Shown piece by piece: positions 43,877 through 54,100 of a DNA stretch of 64,000 nt; the first letter of the stretch is position 1; every line of letters begins with the position of its first letter. Below the pieces are notes generated by a model that searched no databases, was not told the DNA's origin, and worked only from the letters and a program-made list of their open reading frames with translations. The DNA is from an uncultured Eggerthellaceae bacterium (lineage in GTDB: Bacteria; Actinomycetota; Coriobacteriia; Coriobacteriales; Eggerthellaceae), in assembly GCA_947565915.1 (NCBI GenBank), contig CANOHY010000001.1:32996-96995 (forward strand), read 5' to 3'. The position numbers were made by a program, and so were the translations under genes.

Positions 43877-44383
43877 TCAGTCGAGAGCGTCGAGCTCGCT
43901 GCGCGCGATAAGGCGCAGCGCGGATGTGCGCGATGCGCTTCCTGTGCTTTCACTCATGCCGAAGAGCGCCACCACGTCTTCCCGCGAAGGCGCAAGCAAC
44001 GAGGCATCCGCAACCACCACATGCTCATAAACATCGAGCATCGACTCGGCTAGCGAGCGCATCACCAGCAGCAGGCTTTCGGGAAGCCCATCCGCCTGGA
44101 AGTCGACCGAGGAGGCATCGATGCCGTACGCCACCGAGAAGTCGAACTCGGCAGCCTGCACCAAGGGTCCGCGCCCCTTGCGGCCCAGCTGACGCATGGC
44201 GCTCACGGCGTCTTCGGCAGCAGACGTGTCGGCCATCAGGAATACAGCTGCCATACCCGACGCACACAACGCAGCGCCTACCTCGAGCAAGTTGTGCCCG
44301 CTATCCTCGTTCGGCGCGAAAACGAACGCAATGGTTCGCTCGCACGCGCCTCGAATATCGGTGACATCTATCGGCTGGCTCAC
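43877..44383 (-). CDS. Hypothetical protein downstream of binding lipoprotein
   Basis: A 168-residue soluble protein that I do not recognise. It begins MSQPIDVTDIRGACERTIAF and has an alternating strand/helix pattern (TIAFVFAPNEDSGHNLLEVG, MAAVFLMADTSAAEDAV, YEHVVVADASLLAPSREDVV) reminiscent of a degenerate P-loop or Rossmann fold of the capsule-kinase or MinD type, but with no Walker A motif. It starts 33 bases after the binding-lipoprotein gene on the same strand and is likely co-transcribed. It may be a partner of that uptake gene or simply a passenger. Confidence 0.7.
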   Translation of the reverse strand: MSQPIDVTDIRGACERTIAFVFAPNEDSGHNLLEVGAALCASGMAAVFLMADTSAAEDAVSAMRQLGRKGRGPLVQAAEFDFSVAYGIDASSVDFQADGLPESLLLVMRSLAESMLDVYEHVVVADASLLAPSREDVVALFGMSESTGSASRTSALRLIARSELDALD

Positions 44384-44416
44384 GAAAGATCCTCTCGATC
44401 GGTAATGCAGGAGCGC

Positions 44417-45565
44417 CTATTCGAATGGCGGGAACTCGAAGAAACCACGCCCGTTTTCGCGCATGAGGCTATAGAAATCATAGCCATTCAGCAGGGTCTG
44501 GAAGATTTCGGTATAGCGCGCATCCAAATCGACATCCGCGAAACGCTCGGGATACACGATGGAACCCACGAAGTACGCCTCGCAGAGCGCCACCTCCACA
44601 TTCGTTCCATTGTAGTTGTAGAACGGCTGGGTATAGAGCTTGCCCGATTTGAATGCCTTGAGCGACTTGAAGAACTCGGGGTTGTCGTCGTAAGTGCTCT
44701 TCAGCAAATCGTAATTTCCGCTGTTCAGGAACATGAATTCGGGATCCCACTCGCCAATCTGGTCGAGCGTGACTTCCACGAAGCCATCCGAATTCACGTC
44801 GTTCGCAACGTTATGCACGTTCGCAACCTCGGCAACCGCATAGTTGGAATACGTGCCTTCCCAACCATGTTCATCCAAGTAGTTGATGGCGCCGAAGTAA
44901 ACGGGCGCCTTCTCTTCGCTCGGCACATCTGCAGTGCGGCTGCGCAAGTCATCGCGCCACTCCTCCAGCTTAGCAATGACGGCCTGAGCGCGGCTCTCGG
45001 CACCAAGGGCTTCTCCCACGCACTCGAGCGAGTTTATGAAGCCATCCGAGAACAGCTGGTTTTGGTAGTTCACGCCCAAGACGGGAATGCCCGTTTCAGC
45101 TTGCAGGGCATCGCATTCATCGGCTGTGCGATTCGAGATGATCACATCGGGAGCGAGGTCCTTCAGCTGATCGATGTCCACGTTCAGCTCAGCCAGATGA
45201 TTCCCGGTATTGGTGGATGGCAAGTCGACGAACAGCTCCTCGCAAGCAATCGAATAAGGGCGCTCGAACTCTGGGTTCTTCTCCATATCGGACACGGCAA
45301 TGAGCTTGTCCTGCGCTCCCGCATAGACCACCACGCGCGCTGCGGAGCCAACCACAGCGGCCGTTTGCGCATCAGCAGGAACCTCGACTGTGCGGTTGTA
45401 GCCATCGACTACCACTTTGACTTGCTCGTCCGAAAGCCCCGGGTTCTCGGACGAAGGGGTGCTGCTCGTTCGCGTGCCACACGCAGTAAGCGCGACCAAT
45501 GCGACCAAGCTCGCGATGAGCACAATCCAAGGAGCAACTCTTGCAAGGGCAGGATGTCTTCGCAT
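44417..45565 (-). CDS. ABC substrate-binding lipoprotein (Fe/B12 type)
   Basis: A 382-residue lipoprotein. The signal ends in the lipobox LTAC with the lipidated Cys near residue 29. The mature part is a class III periplasmic-binding fold (PF01497 type): RTVEVPADAQTAAVVGSAAR at the start, KLIAVSDMEKN, LKDLAPDVIISNRTADECDA, and a long backbone helix, ending in FAFPPFE-like DFYSLMRENGRGFFEFPPFE. Such proteins bind iron-siderophore, heme, cobalamin or metal chelates. The permease and ATPase genes that should accompany it are not adjacent. Its closeness to feo suggests, but does not prove, iron. Confidence 0.9.
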   Translation of the reverse strand: MRRHPALARVAPWIVLIASLVALVALTACGTRTSSTPSSENPGLSDEQVKVVVDGYNRTVEVPADAQTAAVVGSAARVVVYAGAQDKLIAVSDMEKNPEFERPYSIACEELFVDLPSTNTGNHLAELNVDIDQLKDLAPDVIISNRTADECDALQAETGIPVLGVNYQNQLFSDGFINSLECVGEALGAESRAQAVIAKLEEWRDDLRSRTADVPSEEKAPVYFGAINYLDEHGWEGTYSNYAVAEVANVHNVANDVNSDGFVEVTLDQIGEWDPEFMFLNSGNYDLLKSTYDDNPEFFKSLKAFKSGKLYTQPFYNYNGTNVEVALCEAYFVGSIVYPERFADVDLDARYTEIFQTLLNGYDFYSLMRENGRGFFEFPPFE

Positions 45566-45735
45566 GCCAGCCCTCCTTTCCCTAGCGCCAACAAAATATT
45601 AGCATTGCTCGGGAAATGCGTCCGGCTCGTTTGATTTTTATTCAGGCTTCGGACGCGCATGCCGCGGTTGCCGCTGCGCCGCTCTCGCACATCATGGATC
45701 GCCGTGCGGCTTCCCCTCAAGATTGAAGCACCGTG

Positions 45736-45764
45736 TTGACTAGTATTGGATTATGTCCTATAGT
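45736..45764 (+). promoter_or_regulatory. Promoter of candidate small RNA
   Basis: TTGACT (45736-45741), exactly 17 bases, TATAGT (45759-45764). Predicted start near 45771. No gene start follows for 240 bases. Confidence 0.75.
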
Positions 45765-45770
45765 GGTTCT

Positions 45771-45852
45771 TGTCTAAAGCACAAAGGATTCTTCTTCCTG
45801 AATCCAAACCCTTATGAAAAGAGCCGAGCATCGCTCGGTTCTTTTCATCTTG
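45771..45852 (+). ncRNA. Candidate small RNA or attenuated leader
   Basis: A strong promoter is followed about 45 bases later by a terminator-like hairpin, giving a transcript of about 80 bases. It contains a GGATTC/GAATCC hairpin (45786-45804 region) and then the terminator. The alternative is an attenuator leader of the acyltransferase gene at 46008. The only short frame (ATG 45814, 26 codons) lacks a ribosome site. Confidence 0.5.
45816..45846. terminator. Terminator hairpin of candidate small RNA
   Basis: GAAAAGAGCCGAGC and GCTCGGTTCTTTTC form a 14-bp stem with one G-U and a 3-base loop; the A/U-rich base gives T-runs in both directions. Confidence 0.75.
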
Positions 45853-46007
45853 CAGATGACTGGAAAATTACCTCGTAGGCGAATCGTCATCGATGGCATC
45901 CCTTGATTCCAACAATAGGCGCATTCAGCGGGTTATACTTGCATAGACTAGCGAAGATGCCTCATGCTAGCCAATGAAGGATTTCCAGTTGAAGATTGAG
46001 TTAGCCG

Positions 46008-48041
46008 ATGCCCCGAGACATTTCGCAGAGCGATGAGCAGCCAAGCGGTAGCCATGCAGCCCGCGAAGCCGTGCGCATAAGGCAAGACGGCATACCATCG
46101 AAGCCCAGCAGGCCAACTCAACCAACCCGTACGCCTCAGGCTGGCCAACATGTCCAGCCAGGTCAGCCATCGCGTCCGCCTCAGGGCGCCACAGCGGCGC
46201 GGCGTCGGCAACCGCGAGGCAAGTCGCGGCATATCCCCGCCTTAGATGGCCTGCGCTGCTTCGCCGTGCTGGCAGTCATCGCCTATCACATGAAGCTCGA
46301 TTGGGCACCCGGCGGCCTTTTGGGCGTCACCATGTTCTTCGTGCTCTCGGGATACCTGATCACGGGCCTTCTGTTGCGCGAATACAAGGAAACTCGCACC
46401 ATCAGCCTGAAGCACTTCTGGATTCGCCGCGTGAGGCGCATCATCCCTGCCGTGGTGTTCGCAGTTTTCGGCACGGCTATCCTGTGCGCCATCTTCGACC
46501 ACGCACTGCTCACTAAGATGCGCCCCGATGTGATTCCCACGCTATTGTTCTTCAATAACTGGTGGCAGATATTCCACGATGTGTCCTACTTCGAGGCGCT
46601 TGGCCAACCTTCGCCGCTCATGCCCTATTGGTCGCTGTCAATCGAAGAGCAGTATTACGTCATTTGGCCCATCGTGCTGTTGGTTGCCATGAAGCTAGGC
46701 GCGAAGAAGAGCATGCTGCGCAATGCCACATTGGTGTTGGCGCTGCTCTCCACGCTTGAAATGGCGCTGCTCTACAACCCCCATGTGGATCCCTCGCGCA
46801 TCTACTACGGCACCGACACGCGCGCCGCCTCGCTGTTAATCGGTTCGTTCTTGGCTTTCGTATGGCCCTACCAACGACTGACCAAGCGCGCTGGCGAGCG
46901 CATGACGCCCGCAGGACGCGCTGCATTCAACGTCGTGGGGTTCGGCGCCATCATCGGACTGGTTTTGATGGTGGTCTTTACCAACGGCTTCGATGCGTTC
47001 ATCTACCGTGGCGGCTTGTTGCTGTGCTCGGTGCTCACCGCGCTTGCCATCGCCGTGATGGTGCATCCTGTTAGCTTGCTGGGAAAGATCCTGGGGTGGA
47101 AGCCGTTCGAGTTCATCGGCAAGATCAGCTACTCCATGTACCTTTGGCACTACCCCATCATCCTCATCCTTACGCCGCAGAACACCGCAGGGGCCACGCC
47201 CTGGTGGCTTTGCCTGATCGAGCTTGCGCTGATCATCGGCATCTCGTCGGTCTCGTACTTCCTGGTGGAGAATCCGATTCACCATGGTGCCATCGGACGC
47301 GTGCTAGCTGGCGCTCGACAGGGTCGCTATACGCTCGGCGAATGGCTACGTACGCACGTTGCAGGCGCCATAGCATGCATGGTGTTCCTACTAGCTGCCA
47401 TTGGAAGCCTGATCTTCGTTCCCAGCACATCGGCCGTCGAACGAACCGAGCTGCTGCAAGGCGAAGTGACCACCACCGTTCAAAAGGCAGTTGAGAAGCA
47501 GGTGTTGTTCGTGCAAGCGCAACGCGAGGCCATGAGACTCGACATGCTGCTGATTGGCGATTCCGTCCCCGAGGCCGTGGGCGGTTACGGCACATTCGCT
47601 GAGTACTTCCCAACTGGATTCATCGATGCAACGAAGAACCGACAATACTGGCAAGCCACCGACATCTATAAAGGTTACAAGGATGCTGGCATGATTGGCG
47701 ACGTGGTGGTGATAGCCCTTGGCACCAACGGCTATACGACCGATGCCGACATCGATTCGCTCATGCAAGAAGTGGGCAGCGATCAGCAGATCTGGCTGGT
47801 GAACACGCGCAGCCCCGAGGACTACGTGGAATCGAACAACGATGTGATTGCGCGCGCCGCCGAACGGTACCCCAATGCGCACCTCATCGACTGGTATGGT
47901 GCGAGCGCCGACCACGACGAATACTTCGACGGCGACGGCACCCACCTCACGCCCGATGCCACCAAGGTGTATGCGCAGATGATAATGGACGCAGTGGGCG
48001 ATAGCTTGCCCGCTGACGCCAAGGGCAACCCCGCAGCCTAA
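46008..48041 (+). CDS. OatA-like acyltransferase 3 with SGNH domain
   Basis: A 677-residue membrane O-acetyltransferase. Residues 1-75 are a Pro/Gln/Arg-rich cytoplasmic region. Residues 80-450 are an acyltransferase-3 domain with ten or so helices and the family motifs HIPALDGLRCFAVLAVIAYH, FFVLSGYLITGLLL, RRIIPA and SLSIEEQYYVIWPI. Residues 500-677 are an extracytoplasmic SGNH-type domain with LIGDSVPE (Ser nucleophile), ALGTNGYTT (Asn) and DGTHLTPDA (Asp-His). This architecture matches OatA and related enzymes that acetylate peptidoglycan or wall polymers. It starts at 46008 with a weak ribosome site (GAAGATTGAG). Confidence 0.93.
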   Translation: MPRDISQSDEQPSGSHAAREAVRIRQDGIPSKPSRPTQPTRTPQAGQHVQPGQPSRPPQGATAARRRQPRGKSRHIPALDGLRCFAVLAVIAYHMKLDWAPGGLLGVTMFFVLSGYLITGLLLREYKETRTISLKHFWIRRVRRIIPAVVFAVFGTAILCAIFDHALLTKMRPDVIPTLLFFNNWWQIFHDVSYFEALGQPSPLMPYWSLSIEEQYYVIWPIVLLVAMKLGAKKSMLRNATLVLALLSTLEMALLYNPHVDPSRIYYGTDTRAASLLIGSFLAFVWPYQRLTKRAGERMTPAGRAAFNVVGFGAIIGLVLMVVFTNGFDAFIYRGGLLLCSVLTALAIAVMVHPVSLLGKILGWKPFEFIGKISYSMYLWHYPIILILTPQNTAGATPWWLCLIELALIIGISSVSYFLVENPIHHGAIGRVLAGARQGRYTLGEWLRTHVAGAIACMVFLLAAIGSLIFVPSTSAVERTELLQGEVTTTVQKAVEKQVLFVQAQREAMRLDMLLIGDSVPEAVGGYGTFAEYFPTGFIDATKNRQYWQATDIYKGYKDAGMIGDVVVIALGTNGYTTDADIDSLMQEVGSDQQIWLVNTRSPEDYVESNNDVIARAAERYPNAHLIDWYGASADHDEYFDGDGTHLTPDATKVYAQMIMDAVGDSLPADAKGNPAA

Positions 48042-48091
48042 CAACTTCGTCGTAGTTAAAGCTTGATGCGCGCGGCCTAGTGTCCTTATTG

Positions 48092-48208
48092 CGCATGTCG
48101 CTCACCGAAGCTCTTCGCGCTTGGCTTCGCACCCATGTGCTACGGCGTTAAGCGCCTGCACATGTGGGCTGCAGAATCGCTGCTCAGAGCCACGGCAAGC
48201 GACATGCG
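48092..48208. repeat. Nested palindrome sharing a hairpin tip with 31971-32091
   Basis: Outer arms CGCATGTCGCT (48092-48102) and AGCGACATGCG (48198-48208), 11 bp perfect. Inner CCCATGTGC pairs with GCACATGTGGG (48132-48170, bulged). The tip CTACGGCGTTAAGCGCCTG matches CTACGGCGCAAGCGCCTG at the 32.0-kb palindrome while the stems are different. Confidence 0.7.
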
Positions 48209-48226
48209 TCTCCGGATTCACTTGGT

Positions 48227-48384
48227 ATTAACGTCCTGCCTTGATGTGACGCGGCTATTTCTGCAGCGCACAAGTGCAGGCAAAATCTGATTCAGGTTCG
48301 TATTGCCAACTTGTACGCAATTGGTTTTGCCGTCGCACTTGGCGGCGAAGCCTTTAGCCGCGCGCATCAAGGCGGGACGTCAAT
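48227..48384. repeat. Structured element with covarying stems (family B, copy 1)
   Basis: Outer arms 48227-48246 and 48365-48384 pair over 20 positions (one mismatch, one wobble). Inner stems: GCGGCTA/TAGCCGC (48251-48257, 48355-48361), CAAGTGC/GCACTTG (48271-48277, 48335-48341), GCAAAATC/GGTTTTGC (48280-48287, 48323-48330) and ATTGC/GCAAT. Conserved with copy 2: CTTGATGTGAC, TTCTGCAGC, AGG, GGCGAAGCC-type and GCGCATCAA. With the 48092-48208 palindrome it fills the convergent 48042-48423 gap. Confidence 0.85.
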
Positions 48385-48423
48385 GCATGAGACAGCCGAC
48401 GCGGCTGGCTAACAGGCGATGGG

Positions 48424-50262
48424 TTATTGGAGCCAGTCGAGGTAGGCTTCGGCATCGGCCTGCGGCACGTCGATAAGGCGCACGGAGGTGCTGCGCGTGC
48501 CCGCTGCCGTGGTGGCAACGATGGTGGCTATGCCCCAATGTCGCTGGAAAGGGTTGGTGCGCGTATGGCCCGATTGGATCTTCTGCCGCGGTATCAGAGA
48601 GGTGGACGTGGCCAAGCCGCCGTTGTGCAAAAGCAAGTAGCGATGATTCCAAACGTAGCCGGCGTTGCGAGCCCAATACACCGCGTTCACGCCGATAATC
48701 ACCGTGCATGCCACGATTGCAACACAGAGCACCACAATGGCCGCACGCGCGAAGAACTGGAAGCTCATCAGCATGGAGAGCGAAACGATGCCTCCTTCGA
48801 GCGCTCCGAACACCATGAGGCACAACACTATGATGCACACGATGCCGCACCAAAGCGCCCAGTTCGTCCAAAGGCATTGACGAAGCAGCGCGCGGCGAAG
48901 CGCCACCGGTGCCACGGGCTTACGCGCGTCCATGCGCGGGCGGTCGGCGAACTCGGGCAACAAGCCATCCAACAGCTCGTTGAGCAGCTTCACCTCAAGG
49001 AAGGGATGGATGACGAGATACTGAGCTGACGCGTTGTTGTTGGACGAGCTTTCGTTGGACTGCACGGCAATGCGCCCAAACGAGAGTTCGCAATAGCCCA
49101 TGAGGCGCTTGAAGAACGACTGGCGCACCTCGACAGACTGGATGCGACTCACGTCGATGCCGCTGAACGTGCGCGTTATCAGCCCGCGCTCGACCTCCAC
49201 GCGGCTACCACGGCGCCGCACCTTGAAGTTGCCGTAGCTCAGCATAAGCCCCGCGCTGGTGGCAATCCAGGCCACGATGGCACCGCCGATGATGAGCGGA
49301 AGGGAGATGGCCAAAAGCACAGTGGATAGGAAGTCGTCGACGAAGAAGAGACCTGAGGTCACGAACAGCATGGTAACGGCGCCCACCAACCCCATCACGA
49401 GGGAGCCTGGATGCAGGATGCTGGCAAGCAGTAGCTGCTTGTTCGATAGACCGAACTCGTAGCTGACCGGCTCGTTTTCGAAAGAGCTGCCACCATAGAT
49501 ACCGCGCCATCTCGCCACGCCGTCGAGTTCTGAATCGAGTGTATTGGGAGCATAGGGCGCGGCCACCTGAGGCGCAGCACCCGCAACAGGCTGCGGCATA
49601 ACACCCGAACCCGCCACACCGGGCGCAGCAGGGCCACCGAACGCTCCTGACGTTCCCGGCGCACTTGACATGCCCGGCGCAACCGGCGCGCCCATGACGT
49701 CAGCTGCCACTTCACCTATGTATTCAACCGACGCGCCAGCAGCCACAGCGGCCTTGCGCGCAAAGACATCGTTGCGGATACGCTCGGCAGCCGCAAGGCG
49801 CACATAGGGAATGCGTACGCCTTTGTTCGACGAACCGCCCGCGGAATCGATGACCACCGTACACACGCCAATGATGCGCTGCAGGATGGACGCGCGCTGG
49901 TTCACCGACTGGATGCGCTCGTAGGGAAGATGCACCTTCTTCTTCACGATGACGCCCGAATAGAAGCTGAGCTCGCGCTCATCGAACACGTAGAACATGT
50001 TGCGCCACGACAACCAATAGATCAGCAGCAATAAGCCAAAGATCGCGGCCACCGACACCACGGCAATCGCCACGATAAGGAAAAGCGAAACGGACAGGCG
50101 ACCATCTTGCGCCAAGAAATACAGCTTCACCAGGTCGTCGATGTTGCCCACCACTGCCACTGCGACCACCGCCACAAGCGCAGCCAGCGGCCCCAGCCAG
50201 ATGTAGCTCTTGTCCACCTGATAGCGCTTGCCCGTCTGAAGCGTAACCGGAAACCCCGCCAT
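48424..50262 (-). CDS. Bacterial PH-domain membrane protein (YdbT-like)
   Basis: A 612-residue membrane protein with repeated bacterial PH (bPH2) domains flanked by helix pairs, as in YdbT. Paired helices (IWLGPLAALVAVVAVAVVGN, LFLIVAIAVVSVAAIFGLLL; later LLASILHPGSLVMGLVGAVT) alternate with PH strands containing the family pattern KKKVHLPYERIQSVNQRASI and RTFSGIDVSRIQSVEVRQSF, and a third repeat at the C-terminus (LIPRQKIQSGHTRTNPFQRH). A Gly/Ala/Pro-rich insert covers about 195-235. It starts 3 bases after the partner PH gene; the pair is a typical ydbS-ydbT arrangement, linked in Bacillus to resistance to certain antimicrobials. Confidence 0.9.
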   Translation of the reverse strand: MAGFPVTLQTGKRYQVDKSYIWLGPLAALVAVVAVAVVGNIDDLVKLYFLAQDGRLSVSLFLIVAIAVVSVAAIFGLLLLIYWLSWRNMFYVFDERELSFYSGVIVKKKVHLPYERIQSVNQRASILQRIIGVCTVVIDSAGGSSNKGVRIPYVRLAAAERIRNDVFARKAAVAAGASVEYIGEVAADVMGAPVAPGMSSAPGTSGAFGGPAAPGVAGSGVMPQPVAGAAPQVAAPYAPNTLDSELDGVARWRGIYGGSSFENEPVSYEFGLSNKQLLLASILHPGSLVMGLVGAVTMLFVTSGLFFVDDFLSTVLLAISLPLIIGGAIVAWIATSAGLMLSYGNFKVRRRGSRVEVERGLITRTFSGIDVSRIQSVEVRQSFFKRLMGYCELSFGRIAVQSNESSSNNNASAQYLVIHPFLEVKLLNELLDGLLPEFADRPRMDARKPVAPVALRRALLRQCLWTNWALWCGIVCIIVLCLMVFGALEGGIVSLSMLMSFQFFARAAIVVLCVAIVACTVIIGVNAVYWARNAGYVWNHRYLLLHNGGLATSTSLIPRQKIQSGHTRTNPFQRHWGIATIVATTAAGTRSTSVRLIDVPQADAEAYLDWLQ

Positions 50263-50265
50263 CGA

Positions 50266-50757
50266 CTACACGTCCTCGCGCGCCAGGCGAGCGAACTCGG
50301 CAGCGCGGTCACGCAGCTCATCGGCCGTTTGCGCATCGAGACCCGGAATCACATGCTCGGTGGCAGCCGTGGCTATGGTCACATCCGACAGGTGGAACAT
50401 GCGCAGGATGGGCCCCTGGCGCGTATCGGTGTTCTGCACGCGAATGAACGGGATGGTATAGCGCTTGCGCCAGATGATGCCCTTGGCGATGTCGAGATAA
50501 TCAGCCGAGACCTCATAGCGCCACCGAACGTAGCGAATGGGCGGCAGCACGAAGATGAACAGCACGTAGAGCACCACGGCCACGATGACCACTATCATCA
50601 GGGCAAGCCTTCCACCGGCTGAGGTTTCTGGCAACATGGAGAGCGGTAACGTTACAGCCAACCCGATGACTAGGCAAATGGTTATCCAAAGGCCATCGTT
50701 GATGCGCCATACGTTCTTGACGCGCGGGTCCAATTGATTGCTCGGCTGCGGTTTCAT
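50266..50757 (-). CDS. Bacterial PH-domain protein (YdbS-like)
   Basis: A 163-residue protein with two membrane helices (LWITICLVIGLAVTLPLSML and MIVVIVAVVLYVLFIFVLPP) followed by one bPH2 domain (VSADYLDIAKGIIWRKRYTI, PFIRVQNTDTRQGPI, VTIATAATEHVIPGLD). It is the small partner of the YdbT-like protein downstream. I choose the ATG at 50757 (MKPQPSNQLDPRVKNVWR); the longer frame to 50796 lacks a ribosome site. A small acidic protein gene lies 64 bases upstream on the same strand. Confidence 0.9.
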   Translation of the reverse strand: MKPQPSNQLDPRVKNVWRINDGLWITICLVIGLAVTLPLSMLPETSAGGRLALMIVVIVAVVLYVLFIFVLPPIRYVRWRYEVSADYLDIAKGIIWRKRYTIPFIRVQNTDTRQGPILRMFHLSDVTIATAATEHVIPGLDAQTADELRDRAAEFARLAREDV

Positions 50758-50821
50758 GGTCCTCCATCCAGGCGTTACCGAATGCCCCAGGGGCATGCGT
50801 CAGGCTGAACGCGCACGTACG

Positions 50822-51010
50822 CTAAGCCCAGGGGTCGGGTTCGAACAAGGGTTGCTCGTCGCGGCGATCGGACCACGGATCGTAGCCGTCGTCGTCTTCG
50901 CACTCGGGACGAACCTGGGGGTCGGCAGGGCATGCGGCTTGAGCGCGTGCAACTTCGAGCTCGGCCACCTCGGGCTTCTTCGGCGAAGTATCACTCGCAA
51001 GCTGCGACAT
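50822..51010 (-). CDS. Small acidic protein, unknown
   Basis: A 62-residue acidic, Pro-rich soluble peptide (MSQLASDTSPKKPEVAELEV... ending LFEPDPWA) with ECEDDDGYDPWSDRRDEQP. AAAGG precedes the ATG at 51010. No family is recognised. It is likely the first gene of the operon with the two PH-domain proteins. The C-terminal DPW motifs could be short linear docking motifs; that is speculation. Confidence 0.6.
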   Translation of the reverse strand: MSQLASDTSPKKPEVAELEVARAQAACPADPQVRPECEDDDGYDPWSDRRDEQPLFEPDPWA

Positions 51011-51131
51011 ATGGAGCCTTTCCGTTTTCCCCAGCATGTTGCAAGCGGCTGAAAAGGACAAACCCTAAGCTAGCTACCTGATACATGCGTTTTCAATATA
51101 GCATCAAATGAGCTGCGGAAAACGAGGAATC

Positions 51132-54100
51132 ATGCTCCAGTTGAAAGGCATCTGCAAGTCGTACACCACGGGCAACTTCACCCAAAAGGCCTTGGACGAC
51201 GTATCCATCTCGTTTCGCGATAGCGAGTTCGTAGCCATCCTGGGGCCCTCGGGTTCGGGCAAGACCACGCTGCTGAACATAATCGGGGGGCTGGACCATT
51301 ACGACTCGGGCGATTTGGTAATCGAGGGCGTGTCCACCAAGCAATACAAGGACCGCGATTGGGACACCTACCGCAACGACCGCGTGGGCTTCGTGTTCCA
51401 AAGCTACAACCTCATCCCACATCAGAGCATCCTGTCGAACGTGGAGCTTGCCCTCACGCTGTCGGGCGTGCCGCGCGAGGAGCGCCGCCAGCGCGCACGC
51501 GAAGCCCTGGAGCGCGTGGGCTTGGGCGAGCACGTGAACAAGAAGCCGGCCCAGCTATCGGGTGGCCAGATGCAGCGCGTGGCCATAGCGCGTGCGCTCA
51601 TCAACAACCCCGACATCCTGCTGGCCGACGAGCCCACGGGTGCGCTCGATTCCTCCACCAGCGTGCAGATCATGAACCTGCTGAAGGAGATAGCCAGCGA
51701 CCGGCTGGTGGTGATGGTCACGCATAACCCCGACCTAGCCGAGGAATATGCAACGCGCATCGTGAACCTCTCCGATGGCGTCATCCGCCAAGATTCCGAC
51801 CCATTCGATCCCACAGTGGCCGAAATCGAAGACGCGAACGCGAAGCCGCTTCGCCGCACGCGCATGGGATTCCTCACTGCGCTGTCGCTTTCGTTCAACA
51901 ACCTGATGACCAAGAAGGGCCGCACCATCATGACGGCCTTCGCTGGGTCGATTGGCATCATCGGCATAGCCGCCATCCTGTCGCTTGCCAACGGCGTGAA
52001 CGAGTACATCAAGAACGTGGAAGAGGAAACCCTCTCCATCTACCCGCTGCAGATCATGGACACCGGCTTCGACATGACCACGCTGATGGCGCAGATGGGC
52101 GGCATGGGTAGCAGCGAGGAAAGCGAAGACGATGCGGGTGAAAGCACGGGCGAGAGCAGCAATGGAAGCTCTGCCGCCTCCGACGAAGCGCAGGGCAAGC
52201 TGCACGAGGTGAAGATGGTAACCTCCATGTTCGCCAGCGTCGAAAACAACGACCTCGCCTCGCTTAAGACCTACCTCGACGACAACATGGGCACGCTGGA
52301 CAAATACGCCAACCTGGTGGAATACGGATACAACGTGACGCCGCAAGTCTTCGACGCCAACACCGAAGACGGCGTGCGACAGATCAACCCCGATACCACG
52401 TTCGTGTCGATGGGCCTGGGGTCGGGCGTGAGCTCGGTTTCCATGATGGGCATGTCCACCGACATCTTCGGCGAGCTCATCAGCGACCCCGCCATCTACG
52501 AAGGTCAGTACAACCTGGTGGCCGGACATGTTCCCGAGAAGTACAACGAGTGCGTGCTGATCACCAATTCGCGCAATTCCATCCCCGACGTGGTGCTCTA
52601 CGGGCTTGGCCTGCGCGACCAGGCCGAGATGGACACCATGGTGAAGCAGTTCGTCGACAACGAAGAGGTGATCATCCCCGAGGACCGGCTGGATGTGACC
52701 TACGAGCAGATCATGAACGTGAAGATGAAGCTGGTGAACGCCGCCGACTACTACCAATACGACGAGACTTACGGCGTGTGGGTAAACAAGTCCGATGACG
52801 AAGCCTACATGAAGGAGCTGGTGAACGGCGCCGAGGACATCGTAATCTGCGGCATCTTGCAGGCGCGCGACGACACCAACGTGCATGCGCTCGGAACCAG
52901 CGGCATTGGGTATCTGCCCGAGCTGAAGACGCACCTCATCGAGCAAGCGGGACAGACCAAGGTGGTGCAAGACCAACTGGCCGACCCAGCGCGCGACGTG
53001 TTCAACGGCAAGCTGTTCAGCGAGGAGGCCGAAGGGGCGGCCTCCGATTTCGACATGAGCAACATGTTCACCATCGACGAAGGCATGCTGACGAGCGCCT
53101 TCGGCTTCGACACGAGCAAGCTGACCATCGACGAGTCGGCGCTGCAGCTGAGCATCTCGCCCGAGGATATGCCTGCCATGCCAACGCCAAGTCCCGAGGA
53201 TTTCGCGCTGGACAACTCAACCATGGTGAACACGGCTGCTTTCGGCACGCTGATGCAGGAGGTCATGCAGGACTACCTGAGCAAGATGATGCAGATAGCT
53301 GCCGACAACGGCCTGAACCCGATGACCGACACCCAACGCATCTTCCAGATCTACATGAGCCTTCCCGAAACCCAGGCGCTCATCGCGCAGAAGATGCCCG
53401 CGCTGATCAATGCGGGCAACATGCAAGAGCAGCTGTCGGTCAGCGTGCAGGCGTACCTGAGCAAGACGATGTCGGCCTATATCGAGCAGGTGATGCAGGT
53501 AATGGGCTCGCGCATGCAAGAGGCTATGACCCGCGCCATGACGCAAACCATGGCGAACCTGCCAAGCGCCATGACGGTGGATACCAGCGCCTTCCAGAAC
53601 GCCTTCCAGTTCAATTTGGACGAAGACGAGCTGACGGGCGTGATCATGTCCATGATGAGCGGCGAGCAGCACACCTTCGACAACAACCTGAAGGACCTCG
53701 GCTACGCGCAGCTGGACAAGCCCACCAGCATCGACATCTACCCGAAGGACTTCGAGAGCAAGCAGGGCATCATCGATCTGCTCGATGCCTACAACGACGA
53801 GGTGGTAGCTAGCGGCGAGGAGGACAAGAAGATCACCTACACCGACCTCGTGGGCACGCTGATGACCTCCGTCACCACCATCATCGACATGATATCGGCC
53901 GTGCTGATTGCCTTCGTGGCCATCTCGCTGGTGGTGAGCTCCATAATGATTGGCGTGATCACCTACATCTCGGTGCTCGAGCGCAAGAAGGAGATTGGCA
54001 TCCTGCGCGCCATGGGCGCGAGCAAGGGCGACATCAGTCGCGTGTTCAATGCAGAGACCATCATCGAGGGCCTGGTGGCAGGCGTGCTTGGCGTGGGTAT

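Noticed and set aside
45814..45894. 26-codon frame beginning inside the terminator hairpin
   Set aside because: It has no ribosome site, and the start codon is inside a stable hairpin.
50836..50850. tRNA T-loop-like GGTTCGAAC
   Set aside because: No acceptor, D or anticodon stems can be built around it, and it lies inside a small coding region.
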